Source: Diaporthe sp. PMI_573 (lineage: Eukaryota > Ascomycota > Sordariomycetes > Diaporthales > Diaporthaceae). From it: a stretch of 64,000 bases of DNA. Below are positions 11,970-22,529 of the stretch, in pieces. The stretch is from positions 1-64,000 of the forward strand of contig JAJTUP010000053.1 of NCBI GenBank assembly GCA_021399435.1, written 5' to 3'. Within the stretch, counting starts at the first letter, position 1. Every line of letters starts with the position of its first letter. The translations under genes and the position numbers were made by a program. A model generated the notes under the pieces. That model was not told where the DNA came from. It saw nothing but the letters and a program-made list of their open reading frames with translations, and made no database searches.

Positions 11970-14038
11970 TCACAAACCGGTCTCATCTGCTGAATTCTGA
12001 TCCTCGAACTGGACGTGGTCAATATCTGAAGGAAAGTTGTCAGCGAATAGGCCCAGAACCAGACTCGGTGCTACTCACGTCTCTTCGGTGCACCGAGGTA
12101 TGTGACCGTAGGATGACCGCCATCGGTATCCTCGCCGCCAGTACTCCATCCTGCTTCTGCGTCGGGCTCAATTCTCTGGCTCGTAGCCCCGGACCTGGGA
12201 CACCCTGTCAGTTGACGCGATGCACGGAAAATCAAGCGTGCAAACTCACGATGCTTGTCTCTTCAATGCCCTGGCCAGGCTCTCCTGTCGCTTGAGAACA
12301 GCAAGGCGGAGGAGAGACTGCAAAGTATACACCGCATCATTGCCCGCATTGTGCAGGAACCGGTACGAAATATCGAGACCGGCCAATACGGCGCAGAGAG
12401 ACTGTCCGTTGTAAAATTTGCTCCGGTGTTGGTGTAGTTTCTGGTTGTCGACAACCTCCAAAAGGTTCGCCATTTCGTACACGTCGAAGTCAAGACTGTT
12501 CAGGTACTGGATGTCCTGCTTGACGTCGTGACCGACGACAACCACACTCCTCAGCTGCCCGGATTCTGACTTGGGAGACATGATCTCCTCAACGACCCCG
12601 AGTACCTCGGTCAACGGAACGAACTCGGACTCTCTGATGTACTCTCAGCTTTGGCTATGATCAATGGAAAGCAATGGGCTGTACTTACCCAAACATGAAG
12701 CTGTCAGGGCAGCCTTGGACGAATTCTGTGTTTGTGATGTAAGAGTACTCCTTAATGCGAATGTGGCGACACTGGATCAAGTCGAACCAGTTCTGAGCAC
12801 CAGCACCCGGCGCAACATCAATGAGCTTCTTGGTGTCAAGAACGGCAAATCCCAGCTCGGTGACAAGGCCAGGATTCTTCTCATATGTCTCGATATCGAA
12901 GCAAACAAAGACAACATGTCCGTCTTGTTCGAAAGGAGCTGGACCATCAACATCAAGCGTGAGATCCTTGGGAGGCGCTGGTTCTTGCCAAGTGGCCACT
13001 GTCCACAGCAAATTAGCCTGTAAACGGGGCATTGACGAGGCATCTCAACAAACCTCGATAATTCGTGTTGGGATTTGCCTTCTCGCGCAGGCCCAGATAG
13101 CGCTGAACGCGCTTGGCAGTGCGTCCCCATTGTTTTCGCTCGTCGAAACGCTTCTCAGCTTTTCTCCGCTTGCCTTTGCCCTTTCCACTCCCCTGACAGC
13201 TCTCCGAAACCTTCTTCACAATCTCTGCAAACTCCTCACGCTGGATCTGTGTCAGGCCCGTGAGGTCGTCTTCTGCCTCGGGCTGCGGCGTGATGGCGAG
13301 GAGATTCTTGTACGACGCAACATCACCAGTGCGACAGAGGTATCGAGGCACAGGAGTATCCAGGACGCCAAAACGGGTGAAGAACTTCTTCTCGTTTCCA
13401 CCGCCCGGGATGGTCAAATTGACCAGGAGCTGCCTGTTGATTCTGCGGAGCAGTGCGCACAGTTGGCGGGTAGGGACCAGGAGAATTGGATCTTCTTTCC
13501 TCTCATCAGGCTCGTAGAGATAGAAGAGGTCCCATAGTTGATTCTGAAACAAGGCCTGCTCCTCAAAGTACGGCGCGACTTTGGGGTTGTTGGCCTTGCC
13601 CACGTACATTTCAGGATAGCGCACAAGGAATTTCCACGCAATAAAGGCCTCGCCTTTGGGGGACTTGTCCCCCTTGCTGATTCCAAGGTCCTGCAGGGCT
13701 ACTTCATCCTGCTCCGCCTCGGAGAGAACGGCAGGTCCACTACTGCTGCCAAAGTGGACGCTCTTGCCGCCTTTTCCAGCACGCTGTCCACTCGTACGCG
13801 GCAAATCTTTGTTTGCGCAGTTCCTTGTGCTCATTTCTGAGTCCTCGTCATCCGAACTCGAGTATGGATAATGTACGACCTTTGGCTTTCGGGTGTCTTG
13901 TCTGCCACGGCGGTGACTGCGCTGAGGTGCAGGCTGTGGTCGAGCTTCCTTCGGAGGTGGTTCTGGTGGCGCAGGTGCCTCCCAGACGTTCTGGTCACCA
14001 AACATCCTGCACAGGTTCTCTATCGCCTCGGATTCCAT
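11970..14038 (-). CDS. DEDDh exonuclease-fold protein (Gfd2/YDR514C-like)
   Basis: Predicted 3'-5' exonuclease of the RNase H-like fold. Five exons: 14038-13054, 12998-12689, 12633-12250, 12194-12079 and 12025-11970, giving 616 aa. The N-terminal half carries a conserved block (AWKFLVRYPEMYVGKANN and PRYLCRTGDV) typical of the fungal family, preceded by an acidic, Ser-rich disordered segment. The catalytic signature is intact: FDIE (D363, E365), GHDVKQD (D468) and LHNAGNDA (H526, D531). The short C-terminal tail, encoded by the last two exons, ends in GWSTGGEDTDGG and an acidic peptide. The last two introns are supported by GTGAGT donors and exact phase. Yeast relatives are linked to mRNA export; a link to the Neurospora RNA-silencing exonuclease QIP is only a possibility. 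Substrate is not shown by the sequence. Confidence 0.85.
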
Positions 14039-15027
14039 GTCGATAGACGAATGAAGCTTGTCGGTTAGCCTGTCAAGAGGGTGTCAGTTGAGCAGGAACG
14101 GGAGGAATGGCTGCTCGGTCGTGAGTTGCGGGGGCACACGAGCTTGAGTAGCAAGACGAAATCAGATACCAGTAGAAAGTCGAGCGAGGTGGTAAGGACC
14201 TTCTGAAAGACAACAGATGAGCAGTGGCTGCGTTGGTCGGGGCTTTCAATTGATGATTCCTCGAAGTGCAAGGGGATGTTTTGGGAAAGTCGGATCACTC
14301 TGCCTACAGGGCAGGGACTTTGTTCGACCTTGCCTTCTCGAATGGTAAGTGAGGTTGGCCTGCCTTTCCCTGGTCTGTAGATGTGTTAAGTAGGTACCTG
14401 GGCAACCCGCCGTTTGCTGGTCTTCAGTGAGCTCTGAGAACCGGTTGATTGTCCAAATAAAATGGTAGCATAGAATAGACCTCTCCTTTGGGGCAGAGCA
14501 GCATACGTGACCGGGTAAACAAGACAATTTGTTGGAAGGCTTACCCTCGCCTGAGAGTCTGTTTTGATTTGTAGAAAAGGAGCTGTGGCTGTCGGCTGCT
14601 ACTAAGCTTCACCAGATGGAGAAGCCGTCTGCGCAACGCCCAAGTCTGTGTGCAAGTGAGAGCTTAAGCAAACCCAATGCCGAAAGGAACGCTGCATGAT
14701 TCAATAGAATGAGGCGAGTACAATCTGTGGTCACTGTTTCGTCCGTTCTCTACGACGTGCTCCTCTTTATCGCGTGGGCAGTCACGCAAGTCTGAGCAAA
14801 CAAATACCGCGCAAGAAGGTTTGGAGTTTGTCTCCCTCAAATTGCTCAGCCATGCCCAGGGTTTGTACGAGACCAACGCCGCTACAAAATCAGGCAGTGT
14901 CATGGCATACCGCACAAAATTGACCACTTTTGTGATTGATCCCCTCAGGACGGGCATCTTGCTGACCTTCGATAACAAATCGCTCACATTGCTTTGCTCT
15001 CTGCTCATATAACCACCTGCAGAGGGG
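14039..15027. other. tandem intergenic region with a doubtful small frame
   Basis: This separates the start of the exonuclease gene from the 3' end of Ku80, both on the minus strand. A minus-strand frame begins with ATG at 15008, 20 nt after the Ku80 stop, and runs 115 codons to 14664. Its codon use is not clearly coding and it lies where the Ku80 3' untranslated region is expected, so I do not call it a gene. Confidence 0.5.
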
Positions 15028-17477
15028 CTAACTGTTCGCCCAAAAAGTCTGGGAAGCACGATACGTTAGCTTTCTGGCGTTGAGGAGATTCACGAACCAA
15101 GTCCGTCCTCACCTGTCTTTCCTCGTCCGTGATATCAGAGACTTCGGATTCGCTCCTGGAGATGAGTCCAAGTTTGCCCGACGAAGTTGCTCTGAGTTTC
15201 GCCCACATGTATTTGCGCCCTTTTCCGAGTGCTTCCGAGAAGATCTTCTTCTTCAGATCCCTCAGGAAGTCGTTGTAAAGCTCAGGCACTTCGAGACCAA
15301 TGCAAGCATCCCTCAGTTCTCCAATGTTCTCGATAGCCCGATCGTAGTTCGCGTCTCCCATGCTCTCCTTGATCAAGGATTGCACGACGTCACCCATTGC
15401 GCTGGTCACTGCCTCAAGGCCCTTGTCGTTGTCTGCCTCGGCTAACCGCTGGATCAGCTGCTTGAACATTGGGATAGAGTTGTCCTTGTCAATCTTCGGT
15501 TTTCCTTGCTTCAGTTTGGCCGTCGCCTCTTCTCCAGCCTTGATAATTTCGTTGATATCAAAAGGAGCTTCAACAGCACGGCCACTCTCAGGCTTCGCTG
15601 CGCCTTTCCTCCATTTGCTCTGTGCCTTCGGGGGTACTGTGAAAGCGTCAGTATGCGTGTCTTCCATCATTGTACAGTCTAAAGTCATACCCTTCTTCAA
15701 TTCGGCCACCTTTTTCAGCGCATCTATTTGTGGCCTAGCCTGTTTTATCAGCATCTCAGGAGGCTCGGAGTATTTCTTGAGAATATCAGGAACTGCGGTG
15801 ATGTTGCCGTCTGTTGCCACAGCACGAGCCCGAACGGCTTGGTTGACCCGATGTATGATCGGAGAGTACAGATCTTGGAGAGCAGCGTATTCAGCGGGGA
15901 TTCTACAAGCTTCTGTCAGTTTCCAAGTTGGAGAGTGCGGGCAAGAATACACACCCTTCATCATCGTGGTCGAATTCCGAGATGTCCATGGCGTCAACAT
16001 AATCACTCATGGCCTTGTTGAGCGTGGCATCTGGAAGTAGGCGGGGGTGCTCCGTGAAAACCTTTCCGGTGATCGTGACGACCTTGTCCAATGGCGGAAA
16101 ACGATAAGACCGTACGTCTTCCGCAAAGGGCAGAGGCACATCGTACAGACACTCAAAGTCTGGGTCGATGCTTGGCCGCATCAAAAGGATGACTGGATCT
16201 CTGTTATCCTTGGAGACGAGCCTGGCAACTGCATACATTTCCGATTCATAGAGAGCATGGATGAGTGCTGAGAGAGCGAGTTTTGATTCCTCATCGTAAG
16301 ACCGGGCAACGGTGACGGAGGTCTCGCCCAGGGTGAGAAATGGCTCAACCTGCGGGTTGTTAGACAATATAGCCATGTATGGTCCCCGGGCCCGACGTAC
16401 CTTGTCCATGTGGACGAAGCCCATGATAGAGAAGTTCTTGACGGCTTCGAGGCCGGTAAGACCCTTGTCCGTGTCAGGAATGAAGACTGCCGTGCTCCCA
16501 TAAGCCCAACCCCTGTTGAGTTCCTCAAATTCAACATCTCTCTTACCACCAGGAGCACTGGGGTCGTTGATTTTGTAGGTACGGTGCTGCTTCACTGAGT
16601 TGAATTGCGGATCGTCGTACTCCACTCCGTCCATCTCCTCGCCCAAAGTGTGGGTTGATTGTGTTCCAGAGGGCTCTTGTTTCACCGTCACCGTCGTAGC
16701 GGCAGCGGGTCTATTGACCTTGGTCACTGGCCATCGCTCAACGTTGAGGCTTGTGGCACTCGCGAATTGTTCAGGATTGCCTAGGGTGAGGGGCCCGTCG
16801 TAGCTCCTGACCAGCTTGACAGGCTTGACCCTTGGTATTTCGAGCTCTTCCACAGCCTCGGCCAGCGTACCAAGTGTTCCATTGTTGCATTTGTCAACCA
16901 AAGACTTGAGAATGGCCTCATTGGTGGCCTTTAGCTGGGGCTTGTCTTCCTCTTTGAAGCCGTACTCGGTATCATCAAAGTCAACACCCAGTACAACAAG
17001 CTCAATGTCGAGCTCATTGAGGCGATTGGAGATCTGTTCAACATCGTCTCCGTCAATGGGCCCTTGGCCATCGGTGACGAGATATATCCGTCGGGTGTAC
17101 TTGAGCTTCTTGGTCAATTCTCCGATCATCTCGGCGGCGACAATAATGGCAGACATGGCATCGCCGAACTCCGTGTCGCTCGGCTTGATGAGACTTGTCA
17201 GCTCTTTTAAGTTGGCCAGTGAGACGGGTCCAAGTTTCTTCAGGACCGAGATGTTGTTGTAGCCGTCGCCATCCTGGTAGTCGTTCCGGGTCTCGTCGGT
17301 CCGCAAGCCAACGACACCCACGTTCCAGGTCTTTCGCGATGCTTGGGCGGTGGTGGCGATCTTGTCCCAGACGTAGCGCATACTAAAGTCCAAGTCAGAC
17401 TCGGTCCGGCCATTGTTGCAATTTGACACGGTCGAACCGACGTCGACGATGTAGACGAACGCCTCCTTGTCCGCCAT
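15028..17477 (-). CDS. ku80: Ku80 subunit of the Ku heterodimer (non-homologous end joining)
   Basis: DNA-end-binding subunit that pairs with Ku70, protects breaks and telomeres, and recruits the ligase IV machinery (mus-52 in Neurospora). Five exons: 17477-16401, 16349-15955, 15902-15691, 15636-15113 and 15048-15028, giving 742 aa. A von Willebrand A-type domain fills about residues 1-230 (YIVDVGSTV near the start, RRIYLVTDGQGP mid-domain). The Ku core beta-barrel follows (FSIMGFVHMDK, then VEPFLTLGETSV), then the C-terminal arm and a helical Ku80 C-terminal domain (SIPMFKQLIQRLAEADNDKG). It lacks the extreme C-terminal DNA-PKcs motif, as expected for fungi. Introns 1 (51 nt) and 3 (54 nt) are multiples of three without stops, so a naive reading keeps them as protein. 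The gene ends in TFWANS. Divergent from the TMEM205-like gene. Confidence 0.96.
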
Positions 17478-17906
17478 GGTGGTGGATTTAAGGAATCTGG
17501 CTTTTTGCTGAAAATACGCAATTCGATCAGAAGACAGGAAGATGCCTCCGACCGCCCTCAAAGACGACGGAAGCTCTTGGGTTTATCGACGTCTGCTTTG
17601 TCCCACGTCACGTCGATTCCAGGCAGCGAAAGCGCGTTGGACCCACTGTCACTTTGGACCCCTGCCAACGCGCAGGCATGTGAGCTCCAGAGCTCCCGCC
17701 CTGGGCTCCTACCAGCCTGGAGCTTTTATCGATAAGCAGGCACTTGGTCTTGGGTGCTGACCAACCCCTGTCTGCTCTGGGTTACCGAGGCGCCCGCGTC
17801 ATTGACAGACCACTTCAAACGCCTACTCCATTCAAATTCCAAGACAGTCTGCTTCCTTCATCAATCGGTGTAAGTCAATCAATCATATTAGCATCTGGCT
17901 ATCAGA
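17478..17906. promoter_or_regulatory. divergent promoter Ku80 / TMEM205-like
   Basis: A 429-nt space between start codons pointing away from each other; both promoters must lie here. I see no other gene. Confidence 0.55.
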
Positions 17907-18639
17907 ATGTCGGAGAGATCAATCATCTTCACCGGGGCACCGTACCATATCCTGGCGTAAGTCCGCTGCCGTTTATGTACTTCACCAGTTGGACAGACAG
18001 GTCGCTGAGTTAACAACTAGGTACGGTTCTCTGTTTGGGACAACTGTCTGTGAGTATATCTTCGTACCAACACTAGAACTATTCATGTTTGCTCTGCTAA
18101 TTTGGTGAACTAGTCAACGTAAGCTATAAACCCTACTACTGGGACATTGCCATCTCCTGACAGGTGGCGGGCGGCAGACTTGCGTAGGAACCATCATCCA
18201 GTTCAAGACGCTCCCTGTCCTTCAGTTCTCAGATCTTCAAACGAAGACATTTCCATGGTACTTCGGTTTGCAGACTACGCTACCTGTTGTTCTTGCCGCT
18301 ACTCTACCTGGGAGACCTTTTGGACCCGCAGGCGGCTTGCAGGGGCTGTTTGACCCAGTCAATAGATGGGGAACTCTCCTGCCCCTCGCCACAGTCTTCG
18401 TCACCGGGCTTGCGAACTGGGCTGTCCTTTTGCCAGCGTCAAAGGCTTGCATCGCGGAGAGGAGGGAGCAGGAGGAGAGGGATGGCAAAAGGAGCTGGGA
18501 CCCAAAGCCCCACAGCCAGGAGATGACCGCCCTGAACAAGAAGTTTGGCATGCTTCACGGCATCTCCTCGCTGCTTAATGTGGTCAACTTCGCGGCCTCG
18601 GTGGTATACGGCTTTACGCTGGCAACGAGGATTCACTAA
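17907..18639 (+). CDS. TMEM205-like (DUF4149) membrane protein
   Basis: Four-helix membrane protein of the TMEM205 family, function in fungi unknown. Four exons: 17907-17956, 18021-18049, 18114-18118 and 18178-18639, giving 181 aa. Features of the family are YHILAYGSLFGTT at the start, then LQTKTFPWYFGLQTTLPVV, a mid-protein helix around TLLPLATVFVTGLANWAVLLP, and a last helix near HGISSLLNVVNFAASVVYG. Exon 3 is only 5 nt (TCAAC). It restores the phase and the spacing of the conserved N-terminal block. Intron 3 has a CTGAC branch site 14 nt before the chosen acceptor; a competing CAG sits at 18163 but breaks the frame. A charged loop (about residues 125-150) lies between helices. Confidence 0.82.
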
Positions 18640-18994
18640 AAAGCCAATGCTCCACCCGAGTGCACCAACAGTACCAGCACAGGAGGCAATGATAATGATG
18701 TCCAGCACCAATTTTTCTTCATGTGCACTGGAACGGCGTGTATCACAACCACAAATTTCGTGTATCAGGCGAGTATAAAAATTGAAATTGCTCGGGATAT
18801 CGCAGAAGCAGACTTTCCAGCAAGATGGCCAACGGGTTTCATGGGGAAGAACCGATCCCACCCACCAGTTGCTATCTCTCCAACAGTATCCCACAAACAC
18901 CCAACGCCTCGCAGTGTAACCTCACATAGTTGCCCCCGCTCTTCTGAACAAACACGTAAAACAGAATAGTGCTGCAAATGCTTCGACTCCCGCT
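18640..18994. other. convergent intergenic region
   Basis: About 355 nt between the 3' ends of the TMEM205-like gene (plus) and the MGNYVS protein gene (minus). No gene seen. Confidence 0.6.
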
Positions 18995-19450
18995 CTATAT
19001 CCCGACAGAAAGCCTTCTGATCTCCTCCTTGGCAGCGAGCATTTCCTTCTTCCTGGCTTCCATATCCTGCGCAAGCCGGTCTTTGTCCTCAACAGGCTTG
19101 GACGGTTCGCGCGTGGAGGTCTCCTTGACGTAATGGCCGAGGGTCCACTTCAGGGGCTTCCTGGCGAGCATCTCATCGAGGTCGACATCCTCAGTTGGCT
19201 TGGGAAAGGTTCGGGCGAGTGGATCAACATCGCCGGTCTGGTCAGCAGAACTCTGCGAGGATGTTGACGTCGGCGAGGACGGCGCTGCCGCCGTAGACGA
19301 CCGGATGGCTTGTTCGGCGCTGCTGGAGCTATCCACGGACGACGTCCTTGAATCTATGGAGCTTCTTCGTGACCCAGACGCTCCCGTGATGTCCATTGGT
19401 CTCGTAACTGAAGGTTGTGTGCCCTCGACAGCGGAGACGTAGTTGCCCAT
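18995..19450 (-). CDS. Uncharacterised small protein, possible N-myristoylation
   Basis: I do not recognise a named family. Single-exon frame of 151 aa beginning MGNYVSAVEG. Gly2 with Ser6 fits the N-myristoylation consensus, which would place the protein at a membrane. Residues 25-70 are Ser/Thr-rich and disordered. A compact conserved-looking core follows (PLARTFPKPTEDVDLDEML, then KPLKWTLGHYVKE). The C-terminus is a Lys/Glu-rich amphipathic, probably coiled-coil helix (EARKKEMLAAKEEIRRL). No transmembrane segment. The clean frame, ATG context and biased composition argue for a real gene. It stands alone between two intergenic spaces. Confidence 0.7.
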   Translation of the reverse strand: MGNYVSAVEGTQPSVTRPMDITGASGSRRSSIDSRTSSVDSSSSAEQAIRSSTAAAPSSPTSTSSQSSADQTGDVDPLARTFPKPTEDVDLDEMLARKPLKWTLGHYVKETSTREPSKPVEDKDRLAQDMEARKKEMLAAKEEIRRLSVGI

Positions 19451-20704
19451 CTTGTTGTTATGGCTTCTTGACGTAGTTTTCCAGTGGGACTTAGAAGGGA
19501 GAGAGTAAAATCCAATATAGGAGGAGGTAAGTTCTAGATGATTATGATTGATGATCTTCCTTGAGATTTTGGAGGGGAAACGAGTCCGTTATTAATAGTT
19601 AGCATTTCCGGCGATGCCCTCAAGATCTCAGGGTCCTCGCCGACACCCCTGTCCCAATAATTTCCTCGATCCAGGCGCCACGAGGGCCCTTGGATAATGC
19701 ATTGTGGAACCAAGATCTGTGTGGGGCACCTTGATCGACACATGAATGAGCCCTGCAACTACGAGTGCTGACGGTGTAAAACATCCCAAGCGCGATGCCG
19801 TGTGCCCGTTGGGGTAATGCAATGACGTCTAACTCATGCCCGGGGCTAGAGCAGTGCTACTGCAACGCAGAGAGAGTCAGCCTCCAACGGCAGTTCGTGA
19901 GTCGCGGGCTTCTAGAAAGATGGTGTGGTAAAACGGTCACGGACCTGGGCTCGAATAATGCCAGGTGTGGCGGATCTTCCGCGGGTGGGGACAACGCAAC
20001 CACCGGCACTGAGACGGCAGGCGAAATGACTTATTGACTATTGAGGCATGTGAGACTGGACGACCAGCAAACCCGAAAATTAGGAAACCAGATTACCTCG
20101 TATGCGCCCCAGCTGCAAAGGAAGTCTGTCCGTTCGGCGTGTCCGCCCTGCCTGCCGTTCCCTCTCAAAACACCACCACTGCAGGGCAATTGTCATGGAA
20201 CACAACGCATAAGACGGTGCGTTGTACAGCAGTCTGTGGGTCTGTACATCTGCAGGAAATATGGTGCAGCGCATCACGCCGAAGTCCTTGCAAGAGGGCA
20301 GCTACCTAAACCCGCAACAAACACACTCTCACGTACTGTTGCAGAAGATTGAGAACTTCTCGTCAAGGTTCGACAGCATTTTAATCGTATACCGTCTCAA
20401 AATTATACCAGAGTCCATAGCGTCTTGACCCTGCCTGTAGCGACGCAACTCCGCGGTTCCGGCCGCACAGGCATTTCCTCTAAATTGGGTTTGTATAACC
20501 CGAAAACTTGGTCAAATGTCTCATCTCTTCTGATACAGACACATACCATCGGCGTCCAAAGAGCGATAGGGATTCACTTCGTCGAACCCATGCAACAGCT
20601 GGCGCCTATGATGTTGTCAACAACACCACGCCCCGTCTTCATCATCTAAGACTGTCGGTGTTACCCATTCTCTTTCTTATGACAATGCATCCCTGAGTGT
20701 GCAT
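19451..20704. other. intergenic region, no gene seen
   Basis: 1.25 kb upstream of the MGNYVS gene and downstream of the DUF1295 gene, both on the minus strand. Only short frames without support. Confidence 0.6.
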
Positions 20705-21917
20705 CTATTTCTGCTTCTTCTCCTTCAAGGCGTCGGCCCTGGATTGAGGCGGTGTGTAAGGCCCAAACCCGAGAAGATTGGGCGCAAACATGCCGACCTG
20801 CTTTTGGTATTCCTTATACTCGGGATACTTTCCAGCGGTGATGAGCTCTGTGAGCCAGGTCGACCCTTGGAAGAGGAGGACAAGGCTGAAACCAGGTATC
20901 AAAGTCCAAGCATACGGCACCTCCGCCGTGACATTGCTCCAGAGCCCCAGCGTGAGCCAGATGCTCTGCTCGACCGCAAAGTTGGGGTGCCTGCTCCATG
21001 CCCATAGGCCAGATGTGATAAAACCTCGCTTCAAGTCATCTTCCGCAAAGCCCTGTGGCACCTTGCCGGTCGCCTGGTACTCCCTCTTGGCGGTCTGGAA
21101 ATCTGCTTTATGTCAATGCCTAAATCCTGCCAGATGCCTTGCGTGTTCATCGCGACTTACCCCACTGTTGTTGATCTGCAATCCACTCCGTTGTAACGAG
21201 TCCGACTTGGAAGATCAAGAAGGAAATATCGGACAACGTTAGAGCGGGCTGGAATTGTATGCTCAACAAAATCGGGTAGGTAGGTGCTGCCAGTGAGAAG
21301 AGCAGTACGCTTTGGATGAAGGAAATAAAAGTTATGTTCAATAGCGTGAAGGCCCACCGTGGAACCTGACTCTGGATGATCTCCCTAGATGAATGTCAGT
21401 GTGTGGGCAGGGACCCAGGGTCTAGGTTCACCAACCATCTATAGTCTTCTGACCCAATCTGATAGCCTCCTTTGCGCCAATAGTTGAAAGTCAGGCGGAT
21501 CTGCAGCACGGGTCAGTGGCGCGATTCGCTCAAACTTTGGCGAGGGAGACATCTTACACTCCACAATGTGCTAAATAAGAGAATGGCATCTATTCTTTGA
21601 CTGCTGATTCCGGACAGCCGAGCCCAAAGGTCGAAGTGGGCGATGTATAAAGTTGGCAGGATGCTCCAACACCGGTCTACCTGGGAGTAATTCCTGTTGG
21701 CTTCCGCGACAACCAGGAAGACAGCCCCAAGCAGGATGGAAATGCCGAGGCCAGAAATGAGTGGATTGGTCTGCAGATAGAGGTCGACTATACCCTGCCG
21801 AGATTGCAAGACGTCCAGAAGCTTTCCTGGTAGCTCGTAGAGTTGAGGGATGTACGGTTCGACTGTTTTGGACCAGTCGATCGTGTCCGGGAAACTGAGC
21901 AGGGCCGGCACCGCCAT
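20705..21917 (-). CDS. DUF1295 membrane protein (steroid 5-alpha-reductase-like fold)
   Basis: Multi-pass membrane protein of the DUF1295 family, related in fold to steroid reductases and isoprenylcysteine methyltransferases; substrate unknown. Four exons: 21917-21558, 21500-21436, 21384-21161 and 21102-20705, giving 348 aa. The N-terminal part has a hydrophobic helix (ISGLGISILLGAVFLVVAEA) and the family block SQVDRCWSILPTLYIAHF. The middle has FNYWRKGGYQIGSEDYRW. The C-terminal signature GLWAWSRHPNFAVEQSIW, then KYPEYKEYQ, is the usual NADPH-site region of this superfamily. The tail ends in a Lys-rich run (KEKKQK) that could act as an ER-retrieval signal, though the exact KKXX spacing is not met. 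Divergent from Top3. Confidence 0.93.
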
Positions 21918-22430
21918 ACTGAGCCAGTTGAGCGAAAGAGTTAAGGTCCAAACTGATTCGTCTTATGAGAGGCACAGCGCAGCTCGTATACAGATGTCGA
22001 GATTTGTCCCAAGGTCAAATTGTTTTTGAAGAGGTTCAATCCTTGTTGAAAGTACCGACAAGCGGGAGACGAACTGCTCGCAGCAGTGGGTGTTTCGGGT
22101 ATGCGCGTCATGACGGGATCAGTGGCCGGGCGAAGCAATGCACAGACCTTACAGGCACCTGCGGCTCCCTGTCGGGGCGGGGCCCGGTTAATTGCATGCC
22201 GAGGTGCAGAGTACTGGGTATAGCAGCACCCATCACACCGTGAAGACTGACTTCCCTCACACCCTTCACGAAATCTGGACGACCAACTCGGCCGACCAGC
22301 ATCGTATTTGGGATTTTCGACCAGCTGGACGCGCAGCCCGTGCTTGCGGTCATGTTGATAGCTTCTTGCGCCGAGAAAGCCAAGATCGCTCAAATGCAGA
22401 CGCGTTTTGAAAGACCCAGGCCAGTGCAGC
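21918..22430. promoter_or_regulatory. divergent promoter DUF1295 / Top3
   Basis: 513 nt between the DUF1295 start and the upstream Top3 start. Both promoters lie here. A minus-strand frame covering it has no ATG support. Confidence 0.55.
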
Positions 22431-22529
22431 ATGCGGTTTTATAGCAGCCGGTCGAACCGCCTCACATCCGTCCTCCTCTGTGCCACTTCGCTGCACCCAC
22501 GCCGCTGCATCAGCACCGTCAGGTCGAAA
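22431..22529 (+). other. putative mitochondrial leader of Top3 (alternative start)
   Basis: A 33-codon in-frame N-terminal extension between two ATGs. It begins MRFYSSRSNRL, contains six arginines and several Ser/Thr and hydroxylated/hydrophobic residues, and has no Asp or Glu. That composition fits an amphipathic matrix-targeting helix. Confidence 0.55.

Noticed and set aside
14664..15008. 115-codon minus-strand frame starting 20 nt after the Ku80 stop
   Set aside because: Codon choice looks random and it occupies the expected 3' untranslated region. I cannot match it to a family.
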